NCBI RefSeq assembly: GCF_030053395.1
Contig: NZ_JASGBH010000003.1
Coordinates: forward strand, 310,001 to 374,000
DNA length: 64,000 nucleotides
Reading direction: 5' to 3'
Source of the DNA: Limnohabitans lacus
GTDB lineage: Bacteria > Pseudomonadota > Gammaproteobacteria > Burkholderiales > Burkholderiaceae_C
Positions within the stretch are counted from its first letter, which is position 1; each line of letters opens with the position of its first letter. A program made the position numbers and the translations under genes. The notes under the pieces were generated by a model. The model ran no database searches. It was given only the letters and a program-made list of their open reading frames with translations, and was not told the DNA's origin. Below are positions 41,521 to 50,759 of this stretch, one piece after another.

Positions 41521-42555
41521 TCACTGCGAGAGGTGCTGAAATTCTCGGGCCACGGCATCGGGCGATGCCAGTCGCCACAGCAATCGCCACAGCAAGGTAC
41601 GCATTTCGTGGCGCGGCATTTTCACGCGTTGGGTCAGCGCTTGTGGGCCGGCTTGGCGCAACAGGGCCACGGTGCGCGCACCGATCAAGGCGGGCAGGGC
41701 GCAGGCCAAGCGCAGGCGCCGACTGGTCAGGCACTGGCTGTAGTGCACGCCTTCGCTCAGTTGCTGGTGGGTTTGCTGCAGGTAATCGCTCCACAAGGGG
41801 GCCAGTTGCTGCAGCGTGGCCGCGTCACCCGTGCGTGCGGCCGTGATCAGGCGCTCTGGGCTCAGGCCCAAGGGGCTCAGGCGTTCTTCGGGCAGGTAGC
41901 AGCGGCCAGCAACCAAGTCGGCCCCGGCGTCGCGCAGGATGTTCAGCCGTTGCAAGCCCATGCCGTAGGCGCGGCCCGCCAGGCGCATGGCGTCTGCGCT
42001 TTGGGTGGCAAAGCCGGGCAGGTGGCGCTCGCACAGCTCGGTCCAGAACTCGCCCACGCATCCGGCCACGAGCCAGGTGTAGTCGTCCAGGGCTGCTTCG
42101 GTCATCAATGCTGCTGGCCCTTGTCCAAAGCGCTCGACGTCCAGCACCTGCCCGCGTGTGATGTGGCCCAGCACCCAGCGCACGCTGCGCTGGTCAGGCG
42201 TGCTCAGGTCTTGCATCAGTTGCAGGCAAGCGGGCAGGGCGTGCATCAGGGCTTGTTCGTGCGGGTCGCTTTGCCGCTGGGCAAAGGTTTTGATTTGGTC
42301 TTGCAGCGCGGTGGGCAGCGTTGCCAAGGTATCGAAGCTGGCAGCCAAGCCTTGCAGCAAGTCCAGTCGTTCGGCTGCAGGCATGTGGGTGGTGTCGGCC
42401 ACGGTGTCGGTCGCGCGTGCCAGCAGGTAGCCCACCGCGATAGGGCCTTGCAAAGCGGCAGGCAGCAGTCGGATCGTCAGGTAAAAAGAGCGCGAAACAC
42501 CGCGCAAAAGCTGCAGTTGGTCGCGGGTCAAAAGGGCGTTTTTGGGCATGGTCAA
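41521..42555 (-). CDS. Squalene/phytoene synthase family protein (HpnC or squalene synthase-like)
   Basis: This is a 344-residue all-helical prenyl synthase. The first Asp-rich motif is ARATDTVADT near residue 50 and the second LNILRDAGADLVAGRCYLP near residue 207. The N-terminus QLLRGVSRSFYLTIRLLP resembles classical squalene synthases more than HpnC, but it precedes hpnD as HpnC does. It may make squalene directly or act with HpnD. The start is ATG 42555 or 42549. The gene diverges from the RND operon across an 80-base control region. Confidence 0.85.
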   Translation of the reverse strand: MTMPKNALLTRDQLQLLRGVSRSFYLTIRLLPAALQGPIAVGYLLARATDTVADTTHMPAAERLDLLQGLAASFDTLATLPTALQDQIKTFAQRQSDPHEQALMHALPACLQLMQDLSTPDQRSVRWVLGHITRGQVLDVERFGQGPAALMTEAALDDYTWLVAGCVGEFWTELCERHLPGFATQSADAMRLAGRAYGMGLQRLNILRDAGADLVAGRCYLPEERLSPLGLSPERLITAARTGDAATLQQLAPLWSDYLQQTHQQLSEGVHYSQCLTSRRLRLACALPALIGARTVALLRQAGPQALTQRVKMPRHEMRTLLWRLLWRLASPDAVAREFQHLSQ

Positions 42556-42568
42556 TCCCTATTGTCGC

Positions 42569-42618
42569 TTGACACAGATCATCGCTTTGATTAGATTACT
42601 AACCAGTCAGTCATTAAT
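42569..42618 (+). promoter_or_regulatory. Sigma70 promoter with overlapping palindromic operator
   Basis: TTGACA (42569-42574), 17 bases, then TAGATT (42592-42597) makes a good promoter for the RND operon. An imperfect palindrome ATTACTAACCAG/TCAGTCATTAAT (42595-42618) covers the -10 and start site, like TetR/AcrR operators of efflux pumps. No regulator gene is next to it. Confidence 0.6.
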
Positions 42619-42635
42619 TTTTCAGGGACGAAGTC

Positions 42636-43778
42636 ATGCATCACCACTCCACCCACGTCACCAGAGGCCGTTCGGGCTGGCCGATGAGCGCCATCGCCGC
42701 TGTTGGTGTCGCTTTGGCTTTGTCGGCTTGTTCCCGTCAAGAAGCTGCCCAAGAGCCGATTCGCGCGGTCAAGTTGTTGACCGTGGGCGGCTCGGCGCTG
42801 AACGTGCAAGGCGAATACGCCGCCGAGGTGCGCGCCCGCATCGAATCGCGTTTGGGCTTTCGGGTCGGCGGCAAATTGGTCCAGCGCCAAGCCGAGGTGG
42901 GCCAGCGCGTGAATGCCGGTCAGGTGCTGGCGCAAATCGATGCGCAAGATTACCAACTGGGCGCCCAAGCGGCCATGGCCCAAGTGAGCGCGGCACAAAC
43001 CCAGCGGGACTTGGCCCTGTCCGATTTCAAGCGCTACGAATCGCTCAAGGCGCAAAACTTCATCAGTGGCGCAGAACTGGAGCGTCGCGAAGCCACCCTC
43101 AAGGCCGCAGAAGCGACCCTGACCCAAGCCAAAGCGCAGGCCCAGTCCCAGACCAACCAAGCGAATTACACCCAGCTCAATGCGACCACCGCCGGTGTCG
43201 TGACGGGCATCGAAGCCGAAATCGGTCAGGTGGTGGCCGCAGGCCAGCCCGTGGTGCGCCTGGCCCACGACGGCCCACGCGATGCGGTGTTTTCGGTGTC
43301 TGAACAAGCTGTTTTGGCGATCAAGCCTGGGCAGGCCATGCAGGCCGTGCTCAGCAGCACAGGTCAAGTCTTGCAGGGCCGTGTGCGCGAGGTGGGCGCC
43401 AGTGCCGATCCGGTGACTCGGACCTACCTGGTCAAGCTGGCGCTGGACAAAGCCGAACAGCTGCCTTTGGGGGCCACCGTCAACGTGTTGGCGGGCCAGT
43501 TGCCAGGCAGTCAGGCCGCGGCCATCCAACTGCCCACCAGCGCTTTGCGCCAGGATGGGAATGCCACGGCAGTGTGGGTGTTTGATCCGGCCAGCATGAG
43601 CGTGCGCTCGCAAGCCGTGCAAGTGGGTCCGATCGAAGGGAACCAAGTGGCCATTGTGTCGGGCCTGACGCCTGGCCAGAAGGTGGTGAGTGCGGGTGTG
43701 CATGTGCTGACCGCTGGTCAAAAGGTGAGCGAATACGGCGCGGCCGCCCAGCCTGCTGAACAGCCAGCCAAGCGGTGA
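42636..43778 (+). CDS. RND efflux periplasmic adaptor (lipoprotein)
   Basis: This membrane-fusion protein of 380 residues links an RND pump to an outer-membrane channel. The lipobox is ALALSAC (about residues 26-32). The biotinyl-lipoyl halves (LGFRVGGKLVQRQAEVGQRV and TTAGVVTGIEAEIGQVV) flank an alpha-hairpin (AAMAQVSAAQTQ to AQSQTNQANY). A beta-barrel and C-terminal domain follow. Its stop overlaps the pump gene start (GTGA). Transcription likely begins at the TTGACA/TAGATT promoter upstream. The N-terminus HHHSTH is unusual but short. Confidence 0.94.
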   Translation: MHHHSTHVTRGRSGWPMSAIAAVGVALALSACSRQEAAQEPIRAVKLLTVGGSALNVQGEYAAEVRARIESRLGFRVGGKLVQRQAEVGQRVNAGQVLAQIDAQDYQLGAQAAMAQVSAAQTQRDLALSDFKRYESLKAQNFISGAELERREATLKAAEATLTQAKAQAQSQTNQANYTQLNATTAGVVTGIEAEIGQVVAAGQPVVRLAHDGPRDAVFSVSEQAVLAIKPGQAMQAVLSSTGQVLQGRVREVGASADPVTRTYLVKLALDKAEQLPLGATVNVLAGQLPGSQAAAIQLPTSALRQDGNATAVWVFDPASMSVRSQAVQVGPIEGNQVAIVSGLTPGQKVVSAGVHVLTAGQKVSEYGAAAQPAEQPAKR

Positions 43779-46700
43779 GCCCCATGCAAGAGACCAATAC
43801 CCGATTCAACCTCTCGCGCTGGGCGCTGGAGCACCCGGCCCTCACGCGCTACCTGATGGTGGCGCTCATGGTGCTGGGCATGTCGTCTTACTTTCAGCTG
43901 GGGCAAGACGAAGACCCGCCTTTCACCTTCCGAGCCATGGTGGTGCGCACCTATTGGCCCGGGGCCACGGCCCAGCAAGTGGCCGAGCAGGTGACCGACA
44001 AGCTCGAGCGCACCCTGCAAGAAGTGCCTTACGCCGACAAGATCCGCAGCTACTCCAAGCCTGGCGAATCGCAAATCATTTTGGAGTTGAAGGACTACTC
44101 CAAGCCGGGCGAAGTGCCCCAGGTTTGGTACACCGTGCGCAAAAAAATCGGGGATATGCGCGCCACCTTGCCCCTGGGCGTGGTGGGGCCGTTTTTCAAC
44201 GATGACTTTGGCGATGTCTATGGGGTGATTTACGCCCTGAGCGGCGAAGGGTTCACACCAGCCGAAGTCAAGTTGCAGGCTGACCGTGTGCGCCAAACGC
44301 TTTTGCGTGTGCGCGATGTGGCCAAGGTCGAATTGTTTGGCGTGCAAGACGAAAAAGTTTTCGTCGAGATTTCGCAGAAAAAGCTCGCTCAGATGAACCT
44401 GGACATGGGCGCTGTGTTGGCCCAGTTGGGTCAACAAAACGCGGTGGAATCCGCCGGCACCATCCAGTCGCCCAGCGATGTGGTGCAGGTGCGCGTAGGC
44501 GGGCAGTTCCAGAACCTGGACGATTTGCGCGCCATGCCGATCCGAGGTGCTTCGGGGTCACAACTTCGCTTGTCGGACATTGCCCAGGTCAGCCGTGGCT
44601 ATGTGGACCCTCCGTCGGTCAAGGTGCGCCACGAGGGGCAAGAAGTCATTGGCTTGGGCGTGAGCATGGCCAAGGGCGGCGACATCATCGCTTTGGGCCA
44701 CGCCTTGCAAGCGAGCATCAAGGACATTGAAACCAGCTTGCCCGTGGGCTTGACGCTCACGCAGATCCAAGACCAGCCTTCGGCCGTGTCCAAATCTGTC
44801 AACGAGTTCATCAAGGTGCTGATCGAGGCGGTGGTGATCGTCTTGGCGGTGAGCTTCTTGGCGCTGGGCTTGCACAAGCGCCCAGGGCACAACCCGTTGT
44901 GGCGCCGCTGGACGCTCGACATCCGCCCGGGGCTGGTGGTGGGCATCACCATCCCGCTGGTGTTGGCGGTGACCTTTTTGGCCATGAATTACTTTGGCAT
45001 TGGCCTGCACAAAATTTCGCTGGGCTCGCTCATCATTGCGCTGGGCCTGCTGGTGGACGACGCGATCATCGCGGTCGAGATGATGGTGCGCAAAATGGAA
45101 GAGGGCTACGACAAGTTCCGCTCGGCCACCTTTGCGTACGAACTCACGGCCATGCCCATGCTCACGGGCACCTTGATCACGGCGGCAGGCTTTTTGCCGA
45201 TTGGCATCGCCAAGTCGGTCACGGGCGAATACACCTTTGCCATCTTTGCGGTCACGGTGATTGCGCTGATCGTCAGCTGGGTGGCTTCGGTTTACTTTGT
45301 GCCTTACCTGGGCGCTTGGCTGCTCAAGCCGCCAGCGCATGTGGTGGCGGGTGCGCACCATGACTCGGCCGAAATGTTCGACACGCCGTTTTACAGGCAC
45401 TTCCGCCAATGGGTGACTTGGTGCGTGACGCACCGCTGGAAGACGATTGGCATCACCATCGCCTTGTTTGCCCTGGGCATCCTGGGCATGGGCAAGGTCC
45501 AGCAGCAGTTCTTCCCTGACTCCAGCCGCCCCGAAATTTTGGTGGACCTGTGGTTGCCCGAAGGCTCGCCTTTTGTGGCCAGCGAAGAGGTGGCCAAACG
45601 GGTGGAAAAGCGCCTGGCGCAAGAAGAGGGCGTCAGCTCGGTGACCACTTGGGTGGGCTCGGGCGTGCCGCGTTTTTACCTGCCTTTGGACCAGGTTTTT
45701 CCGCAAACCAACGTCTCGCAACTGATCGTCTTGCCCAAGGATCTGAAGACGCGTGAAAGCCTGCGCGTGAAGCTGCCGGCCTTGCTGGCGCAGGAGTTTC
45801 CCGAGGTGCGTGGCCGGGTCAAGTTGCTGCCCAACGGGCCACCTGTGCCTTATCCGGTGCAGTTCCGCGTGGTCGGGACCGAGCCAGCGGCTTTGCGCCA
45901 AAAGGCCGAAGAAGTCAAAGCGGTCATGCGCCGCAACCCCAGCACACGGGGTGTCAATGACAACTGGAACGAGTCGGTCAAAACCGTTCGCCTGGAAGTG
46001 GACCAAGCCAAGGCCCGCGCCTTGGGGGTGACCAGCCAGTCCATTGCTCAGGCTTCTCGCACCTTGTTGTCGGGCTCGCCGGTGGGGCAGTACCGCGATG
46101 GCGACAAATTGATCGACATCGTCTTGCGTCAGCCGGTTCAAGAGCGCGATGCCTTGTCGGACTTGGGTCTGGCCTACGTGCCCACCGCTTCGGGCAAATC
46201 GATTCCGCTGGTGCAAATTGCCAAGCCCGTGCTGGGCTGGGAGCCGGGCGTGATGTGGCGCGAAGGTCGCCAATACGCCATCACGGTGCAATCGGACATC
46301 TCTGAGGGCGTGCAAGGGGCCACGGTGACGGCCCAGCTGCAGCCGGAGTTGAAAAAGCTCCAGGCCGAGTGGCTGGCCCAAGGTCAGGCCGATTACCGCA
46401 TCGAGGTGGCTGGCGCCGTGGAGCAAAGCTCCAAAGGCTCCGCCTCCATTGCGGCGGGTGTGCCCATCATGCTGTTCATCACCTTCACGCTCTTGATGCT
46501 GCAGCTGCAAAGCTTCAGCCGTTCGGTGCTGGTGTTTTTGACCGGACCCTTGGGCATGGCGGGTGTGGCGGCGGCTTTGCTGGCGCTGAACCGGCCGTTT
46601 GGCTTTGTGGCACTGCTGGGCGTGATCGCGCTCATGGGCATGATCCAGCGCAACTCGGTCATCTTGATCGACCAAATCGAGCAGGACCGCGCTGCGGGGG

Positions 46701-46942
46701 TGGAGCCCTGGATGGCGATTGTGGAGTCTGCCGTGCGCCGCTTGCGTCCCATCGTGTTGACGGCCGCCGCAGCGGTGCTGGCCATGATCCCGCTGTCGCG
46801 CAGCGTGTTTTGGGGCCCGATGGCGGTGGCCATCATGGGCGGCTTGATCGTGGCCACGGCGCTGACTTTGCTGGCGCTGCCGGCCATGTACGCCGCCTGG
46901 TTCCGTGTGCCGCGACCTGCGGATCGCTTGGCCAGCGTTTGA
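43775..46942 (+). CDS. RND efflux pump permease subunit
   Basis: This is a proton-driven multidrug-type RND transporter of 1055 residues in the inner membrane with twelve expected membrane helices. Markers: YWPGATAQQVAEQVTDKLE in the porter domain, the proton-relay aspartates in LGLLVDDAIIAVEMMVRKME and the C-terminal repeat LGVIALMGMIQRNSVILIDQ. GTG 43775 overlaps the adaptor stop; ATG 43784 is an alternative. No outer-membrane channel gene is adjacent, so it must borrow one. The reverse strand carries an 804-codon shadow frame. A hairpin-T run at 47033-47082 lies downstream. Confidence 0.95.
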   Translation: MSPMQETNTRFNLSRWALEHPALTRYLMVALMVLGMSSYFQLGQDEDPPFTFRAMVVRTYWPGATAQQVAEQVTDKLERTLQEVPYADKIRSYSKPGESQIILELKDYSKPGEVPQVWYTVRKKIGDMRATLPLGVVGPFFNDDFGDVYGVIYALSGEGFTPAEVKLQADRVRQTLLRVRDVAKVELFGVQDEKVFVEISQKKLAQMNLDMGAVLAQLGQQNAVESAGTIQSPSDVVQVRVGGQFQNLDDLRAMPIRGASGSQLRLSDIAQVSRGYVDPPSVKVRHEGQEVIGLGVSMAKGGDIIALGHALQASIKDIETSLPVGLTLTQIQDQPSAVSKSVNEFIKVLIEAVVIVLAVSFLALGLHKRPGHNPLWRRWTLDIRPGLVVGITIPLVLAVTFLAMNYFGIGLHKISLGSLIIALGLLVDDAIIAVEMMVRKMEEGYDKFRSATFAYELTAMPMLTGTLITAAGFLPIGIAKSVTGEYTFAIFAVTVIALIVSWVASVYFVPYLGAWLLKPPAHVVAGAHHDSAEMFDTPFYRHFRQWVTWCVTHRWKTIGITIALFALGILGMGKVQQQFFPDSSRPEILVDLWLPEGSPFVASEEVAKRVEKRLAQEEGVSSVTTWVGSGVPRFYLPLDQVFPQTNVSQLIVLPKDLKTRESLRVKLPALLAQEFPEVRGRVKLLPNGPPVPYPVQFRVVGTEPAALRQKAEEVKAVMRRNPSTRGVNDNWNESVKTVRLEVDQAKARALGVTSQSIAQASRTLLSGSPVGQYRDGDKLIDIVLRQPVQERDALSDLGLAYVPTASGKSIPLVQIAKPVLGWEPGVMWREGRQYAITVQSDISEGVQGATVTAQLQPELKKLQAEWLAQGQADYRIEVAGAVEQSSKGSASIAAGVPIMLFITFTLLMLQLQSFSRSVLVFLTGPLGMAGVAAALLALNRPFGFVALLGVIALMGMIQRNSVILIDQIEQDRAAGVEPWMAIVESAVRRLRPIVLTAAAAVLAMIPLSRSVFWGPMAVAIMGGLIVATALTLLALPAMYAAWFRVPRPADRLASV

Positions 46943-47004
46943 AACCCCACCCCAAGCGGGGAAAACCAGCACCGACCGGCCCCGAAAACGGGGTTGGGAA
47001 CGGC

Positions 47005-47082
47005 TAAAATAGAAAGTTGACCGATTTCAAACGGGCGGTCAGGTCTGCGGGTGGCATCCATCCCGACCTGTTCGCCCTTTTT
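47005..47082 (+). terminator. Intrinsic terminator downstream of RND operon, with a -10-like box before it
   Basis: GGGCG-CAGGTC-GGG (47033-47051) pairs with CCC-GACCTG-CGCCC (47062-47077), followed by TTTTT. A TAAAAT at 47005-47010 could start a short transcript that ends here. The rest of the 46943-47092 gap holds only small C/G hairpins such as CCCCG-AAAA-CGGGG (46980-46993). Confidence 0.7.
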
Positions 47083-47092
47083 GTTTGGATCC

Positions 47093-47179
47093 GCGCGGGT
47101 GGCGAAATTGGTAGACGCACCAGGTTTAGGTCCTGACGGTGGCAACACTGTGCGGGTTCGAGTCCCGCCCCGCGCACCA
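47093..47179 (+). tRNA. tRNA-Leu(UAG)
   Basis: This is an 87-base class II tRNA with acceptor GCGCGGG/CCCGCGC, anticodon TAG in AGGTTTAGGTCCT, a long variable arm, T-loop GGTTCGAGTCC and encoded CCA. It reads CUA and related leucine codons and lies 64 bases before tig. Confidence 0.97.
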
Positions 47180-47243
47180 ACCGACTTTGGGTCACTGGGG
47201 CAACCCTGTGGCATGAGAGAAATTCATTTAACCGAGAACGACG

Positions 47244-48557
47244 ATGACAGTGACTGTTGAAACCCTTGAAAAGCTGGAACGCAAGATCACCCTGACTGTG
47301 CCTGTGACGGCCATCCAGTCCGAGGTCGATGCACGCCTGAAGAAAATGGCCCGCACGGTCAAGATGGACGGTTTCCGTCCCGGCAAAGTGCCCATGAACG
47401 TTGTGGCCCAGCGCTACGGTTACTCGGTGCAGTACGAAGTGCTCAACGACAAAGTCGGTGAGGCTTTTGCTGTGGCCGCCAACGAAGCCCAAGTGCGTGT
47501 CGCTGGCCAGCCCCGCATCTCTGAAAAAGAAGGCGCGCCTGAAGGCGAGCTGAATTTCGAAGCCATTTTCGAGGTGTACCCCGAAGTCAAGCTCGGCAAC
47601 CTGGCCGACACCGAAGTTGAAAAACTGACGGCGGAAGTCTCTGACGCGGCCATCGACAAGACGGTGGACATCTTGCGCAAGCAGCGCCGCACCTTCGCTC
47701 AGCGCGCACAAGCTGACGCTGCGCAAGACGGCGACCGCGCCACCATCGACTTCGAAGGCAAGATCGACGGTGAAGTGTTCTCCGGCGGCAAAGCCGAAGA
47801 CTTCCAGTTCATCTTGGGCGATGGCCAGATGCTTAAAGAATTCGAAGACGCTGTGCGCGGCATGAAGTCCGGCGAAAGCAAGACTTTCCCCTTGGCTTTC
47901 CCCGCTGACTACCACGGTCAAGACGTCGCTGGCAAAACCGCCGACTTCCTGGTCACCGTCAAGAAACTCGAAGCCGCCAACCTGCCCGAAGTCAACGAAG
48001 CCTTGGCCAAGTCCTTGGGCATCGCCGATGGCACCGTTGAAGGCCTGCGCGCTGACATCCGCAAAAACCTCGAGCGCGAAGTGAAATTCCGCCTGCTGGC
48101 CCGCAACAAGCAAGCCGCCATGGACGCTTTGGTGGCCAAGGCCGAACTGGATCTGCCCCAGTCCATCGTTCAGTCCGAAATCGAGCGCTTGAAAGAAGGC
48201 GCCCGCGCCGATTTGAAGCAGCGCGGTGTCAAGGACGCTGACAAGGCCCCTATCCCTGACGACATCTTCCGTCCTCAAGCCGAGCAGCGCGTGCGCTTGG
48301 GCCTGGTGGTGGCCGAAGTCGTGCGTGGCAACACCTTGCATGCCAAGCCTGAGCAGATCAAAGCCCACATCGAAGAGCTGGCCGCCAGCTACGAGCGTCC
48401 TGAAGACGTGGTGCGTTGGTACAACAGTGACAACCAGCGTTTGGCTGAAGTCGAAGCCGTGGTCATCGAGAGCAATGTGTCCGATTTCGTCTTGGCACAA
48501 GCCAAGGTCAGCGAAAAGGCCATCTCTTTCGAAGAGCTGATGGGCCAACAAGGCTGA
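47244..48557 (+). CDS. tig: Trigger factor
   Basis: Trigger factor is the ribosome-bound chaperone and prolyl isomerase. The 437-residue protein has the ribosome-docking motif GFRPGKVP near residue 43, the FKBP-like isomerase domain (about 150-245: GDRATIDFEGKIDGEVFSGG begins it) and a C-terminal helical domain. Start ATG 47244 is preceded by GAGAACGACG. It opens the classical tig-clpP-clpX-lon block. An 11-base hairpin lies between it and clpP. Confidence 0.97.
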   Translation: MTVTVETLEKLERKITLTVPVTAIQSEVDARLKKMARTVKMDGFRPGKVPMNVVAQRYGYSVQYEVLNDKVGEAFAVAANEAQVRVAGQPRISEKEGAPEGELNFEAIFEVYPEVKLGNLADTEVEKLTAEVSDAAIDKTVDILRKQRRTFAQRAQADAAQDGDRATIDFEGKIDGEVFSGGKAEDFQFILGDGQMLKEFEDAVRGMKSGESKTFPLAFPADYHGQDVAGKTADFLVTVKKLEAANLPEVNEALAKSLGIADGTVEGLRADIRKNLEREVKFRLLARNKQAAMDALVAKAELDLPQSIVQSEIERLKEGARADLKQRGVKDADKAPIPDDIFRPQAEQRVRLGLVVAEVVRGNTLHAKPEQIKAHIEELAASYERPEDVVRWYNSDNQRLAEVEAVVIESNVSDFVLAQAKVSEKAISFEELMGQQG

Positions 48558-48579
48558 TCGGTCTTTGAACCACTGAAGA

Positions 48580-48622
48580 ATGGGGCTTGTGCCGGGCTTG
48601 CAGTCAGGCAGACAAGCCCCAT
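48580..48622 (+). other. Long hairpin between tig and clpP
   Basis: ATGGGGCTTGT (48580-48590) and ACAAGCCCCAT (48612-48622) are perfect complements around a 21-base loop. No T run follows, so it may slow or process the transcript instead of ending it. Confidence 0.6.
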
Positions 48623-48679
48623 CTCATTGGTGGGTTTGAAACTCGGGTTAAAGTCACCTTAGAAATTCTTGGAGAAAAG

Positions 48680-49288
48680 ATGAGCGCACTGGACATCACA
48701 AATTTGGGCATGGTGCCCATGGTCGTCGAGCAATCGGGCCGTGGCGAGCGCGCCTATGACATCTATTCGCGTCTGCTCAAGGAGCGCGTGATCTTTTTGG
48801 TGGGTGAGGTCAACGACCACATGGCCAACCTGATCGTGGCCCAGTTGCTGTTCTTGGAGAGCGAAAACCCTGAAAAGGACATCTCGCTGTACATCAACTC
48901 GCCTGGCGGTTCGGTCAGCGCCGGCATGGCGATTTACGACACCATGAACTTCATCAAGCCCGATGTGTCCACGCTGTGCAACGGCATGGCCGCGAGCATG
49001 GGCGCGTTCTTGTTGTCTTCGGGCGCCAAGGGCAAACGTTTTTCGCTGCCCAACTCCAAGATCATGATCCACCAGCCCTTGGGCGGTGCCCGTGGTCAGG
49101 CCACCGAGATCGAAATCGCGGCACGCGAAATCGTCAAAACCCGTGCTCATCTGAACCGGATCTTGGCCGAAAACACCGGCCAGCCGCTGTCGAAGATCGA
49201 GTTGGACACCGAGCGCGACTATTACCTGTCTGCCGATGAGGCCAAAGACTATGGTTTGGTCGATCAGGTGATCTCCAAGCGCTCCTGA
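48680..49288 (+). CDS. clpP: ATP-dependent Clp protease proteolytic subunit
   Basis: ClpP is the serine protease chamber of the Clp system. The 202-residue protein has the catalytic Ser in [13 protein letters not shown], His in [11 protein letters not shown] and Asp in the [15 protein letters not shown] segment. The N-terminal 10-15 residues are processed in relatives. The start ATG 48680 has GGAG nine bases upstream; upstream codons are not conserved. An intrinsic terminator stands between it and clpX. Confidence 0.97.
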   Translation: MSALDITNLGMVPMVVEQSGRGERAYDIYSRLLKERVIFLVGEVNDHMANLIVAQLLFLESENPEKDISLYINSPGGSVSAGMAIYDTMNFIKPDVSTLCNGMAASMGAFLLSSGAKGKRFSLPNSKIMIHQPLGGARGQATEIEIAAREIVKTRAHLNRILAENTGQPLSKIELDTERDYYLSADEAKDYGLVDQVISKRS

Positions 49289-49318
49289 TGGCAGCCGGTT
49301 TGACCGGCGCACAATCTG

Positions 49319-49352
49319 ACGGCGTTTACCTTGCGAGGTGAGCGCCGTTTTT
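49319..49352 (+). terminator. Intrinsic terminator between clpP and clpX
   Basis: ACGGCGTTTACCT pairs with AGGTGAGCGCCGT (13 positions, two of them G-T) around TGCG, and is followed by TTTTTC. clpX probably needs its own promoter or partial read-through. Confidence 0.8.
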
Positions 49353-49396
49353 CTTTCGTTATCATTGACGAATATCCGGATTCCGAGGCAACTTTT

Positions 49397-50662
49397 ATGG
49401 CCGATAAAAAAGGCTCAAGCACTGAAAAAAACCTGTACTGCTCCTTTTGCGGCAAGAGCCAGCACGAGGTCAAAAAGCTGATCGCAGGTCCGTCGGTTTT
49501 CATCTGCGACGAATGCATTGATTTGTGCAACGACATCGTGCGCGATGAACTGGCCACCACCACCGTGGCCGATGCCGCCAAAGACGGTTTGCCCACCCCT
49601 CTGGACTTGAAAACCAACCTCGACAACTACGTGATTGGTCAAGACAAAGCCAAGCGCAGTTTGGCCGTGGCGGTGTACAACCACTACAAACGCCTCAAGC
49701 ACAAAGACGGCGCCAAGAAAGACGATGTCGAGCTGGCCAAGAGCAATATCTTGCTGATCGGCCCCACGGGTTCGGGCAAAACGCTGCTGGCCCAGACCAT
49801 GGCCCGCATGTTGGATGTGCCGTTTGTGATGGCCGATGCCACCACCTTGACCGAAGCTGGATACGTGGGCGAAGACGTCGAGAACATCGTCGCCAAGTTG
49901 TTGCAGACTTGCAATTACGACGTTGAGCGTGCCCAGCGTGGCATTGTCTACATCGACGAGATCGACAAGATCACCCGCAAGTCGGACAACCCCTCCATCA
50001 CGCGCGACGTGTCGGGTGAGGGTGTTCAGCAAGCCTTGCTCAAGTTGGTCGAAGGCACCATGGCCAGCGTCCCCCCACAAGGCGGCCGCAAGCACCCCAA
50101 CCAAGACTTTTTGCAAATCGACACGACCAACATCTTATTCATTTGCGGTGGCGCGTTCGCCGGTCTGGAAAAGGTCATCGAAAGCCGCACCGAATCGGGC
50201 GGCATTGGGTTTGGCGCCACTGTCAAAAGCAAGAAGCAGCGTTCTTTGACCGAAGTGTTCACTGAAGTCGAGCCCGAGGATTTGATCAAGTTCGGCCTGA
50301 TTCCTGAGTTGGTCGGTCGTCTGCCCGTGGTGGCCACGCTGGCCGAGTTGACCGAAGACGCTTTGGTGCAGATCCTGACTGAGCCCAAGAATGCGGTCGT
50401 CAAGCAGTTCACCAAATTGCTGGCCATGGAAGGCGTTGAGCTGGAAGTGCGCCCCAATGCCCTGACCGCCATCGCCCGCAAGGCGCTGGCCCGCAAAACG
50501 GGCGCCCGTGGCCTGCGCTCCATCATGGAGCAAGCACTGATCGACACCATGTTTGAGTTGCCCAATGCGGTCAACGTCGAAAAGGTCGTGGTGGACGAGT
50601 CCGCCATCGACGACAACAAGCCACCACTTTTGGTTTACCGCGAGTCGGCCAAACAGGCCTGA
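49397..50662 (+). CDS. clpX: ATP-dependent Clp protease ATP-binding subunit ClpX
   Basis: ClpX unfolds tagged proteins and feeds them to ClpP. The 421-residue protein has the N-terminal zinc-binding domain ([19 protein letters not shown]), Walker [12 protein letters not shown] (about residue 119), Walker [11 protein letters not shown] and the pore/RKH region [13 protein letters not shown] 49397 is set by the conserved MADKKGSS N-terminus. It is 108 bases from clpP across an intrinsic terminator and 97 bases before lon. Confidence 0.98.
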   Translation: MADKKGSSTEKNLYCSFCGKSQHEVKKLIAGPSVFICDECIDLCNDIVRDELATTTVADAAKDGLPTPLDLKTNLDNYVIGQDKAKRSLAVAVYNHYKRLKHKDGAKKDDVELAKSNILLIGPTGSGKTLLAQTMARMLDVPFVMADATTLTEAGYVGEDVENIVAKLLQTCNYDVERAQRGIVYIDEIDKITRKSDNPSITRDVSGEGVQQALLKLVEGTMASVPPQGGRKHPNQDFLQIDTTNILFICGGAFAGLEKVIESRTESGGIGFGATVKSKKQRSLTEVFTEVEPEDLIKFGLIPELVGRLPVVATLAELTEDALVQILTEPKNAVVKQFTKLLAMEGVELEVRPNALTAIARKALARKTGARGLRSIMEQALIDTMFELPNAVNVEKVVVDESAIDDNKPPLLVYRESAKQA

Positions 50663-50759
50663 ACCCCATGTGTGACCCGGCGATCAATACCCCTGCCACG
50701 CCACGGGTTGAAATCGCTGGAACAGCATCCATGTGCAGCTAATTGAACCGAGGGACACC

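Noticed and set aside
44558-46972. 804-codon minus-strand frame over the RND pump
   Set aside because: It is antisense to a clear RND permease; the product is His/Gln/Arg-rich low complexity.
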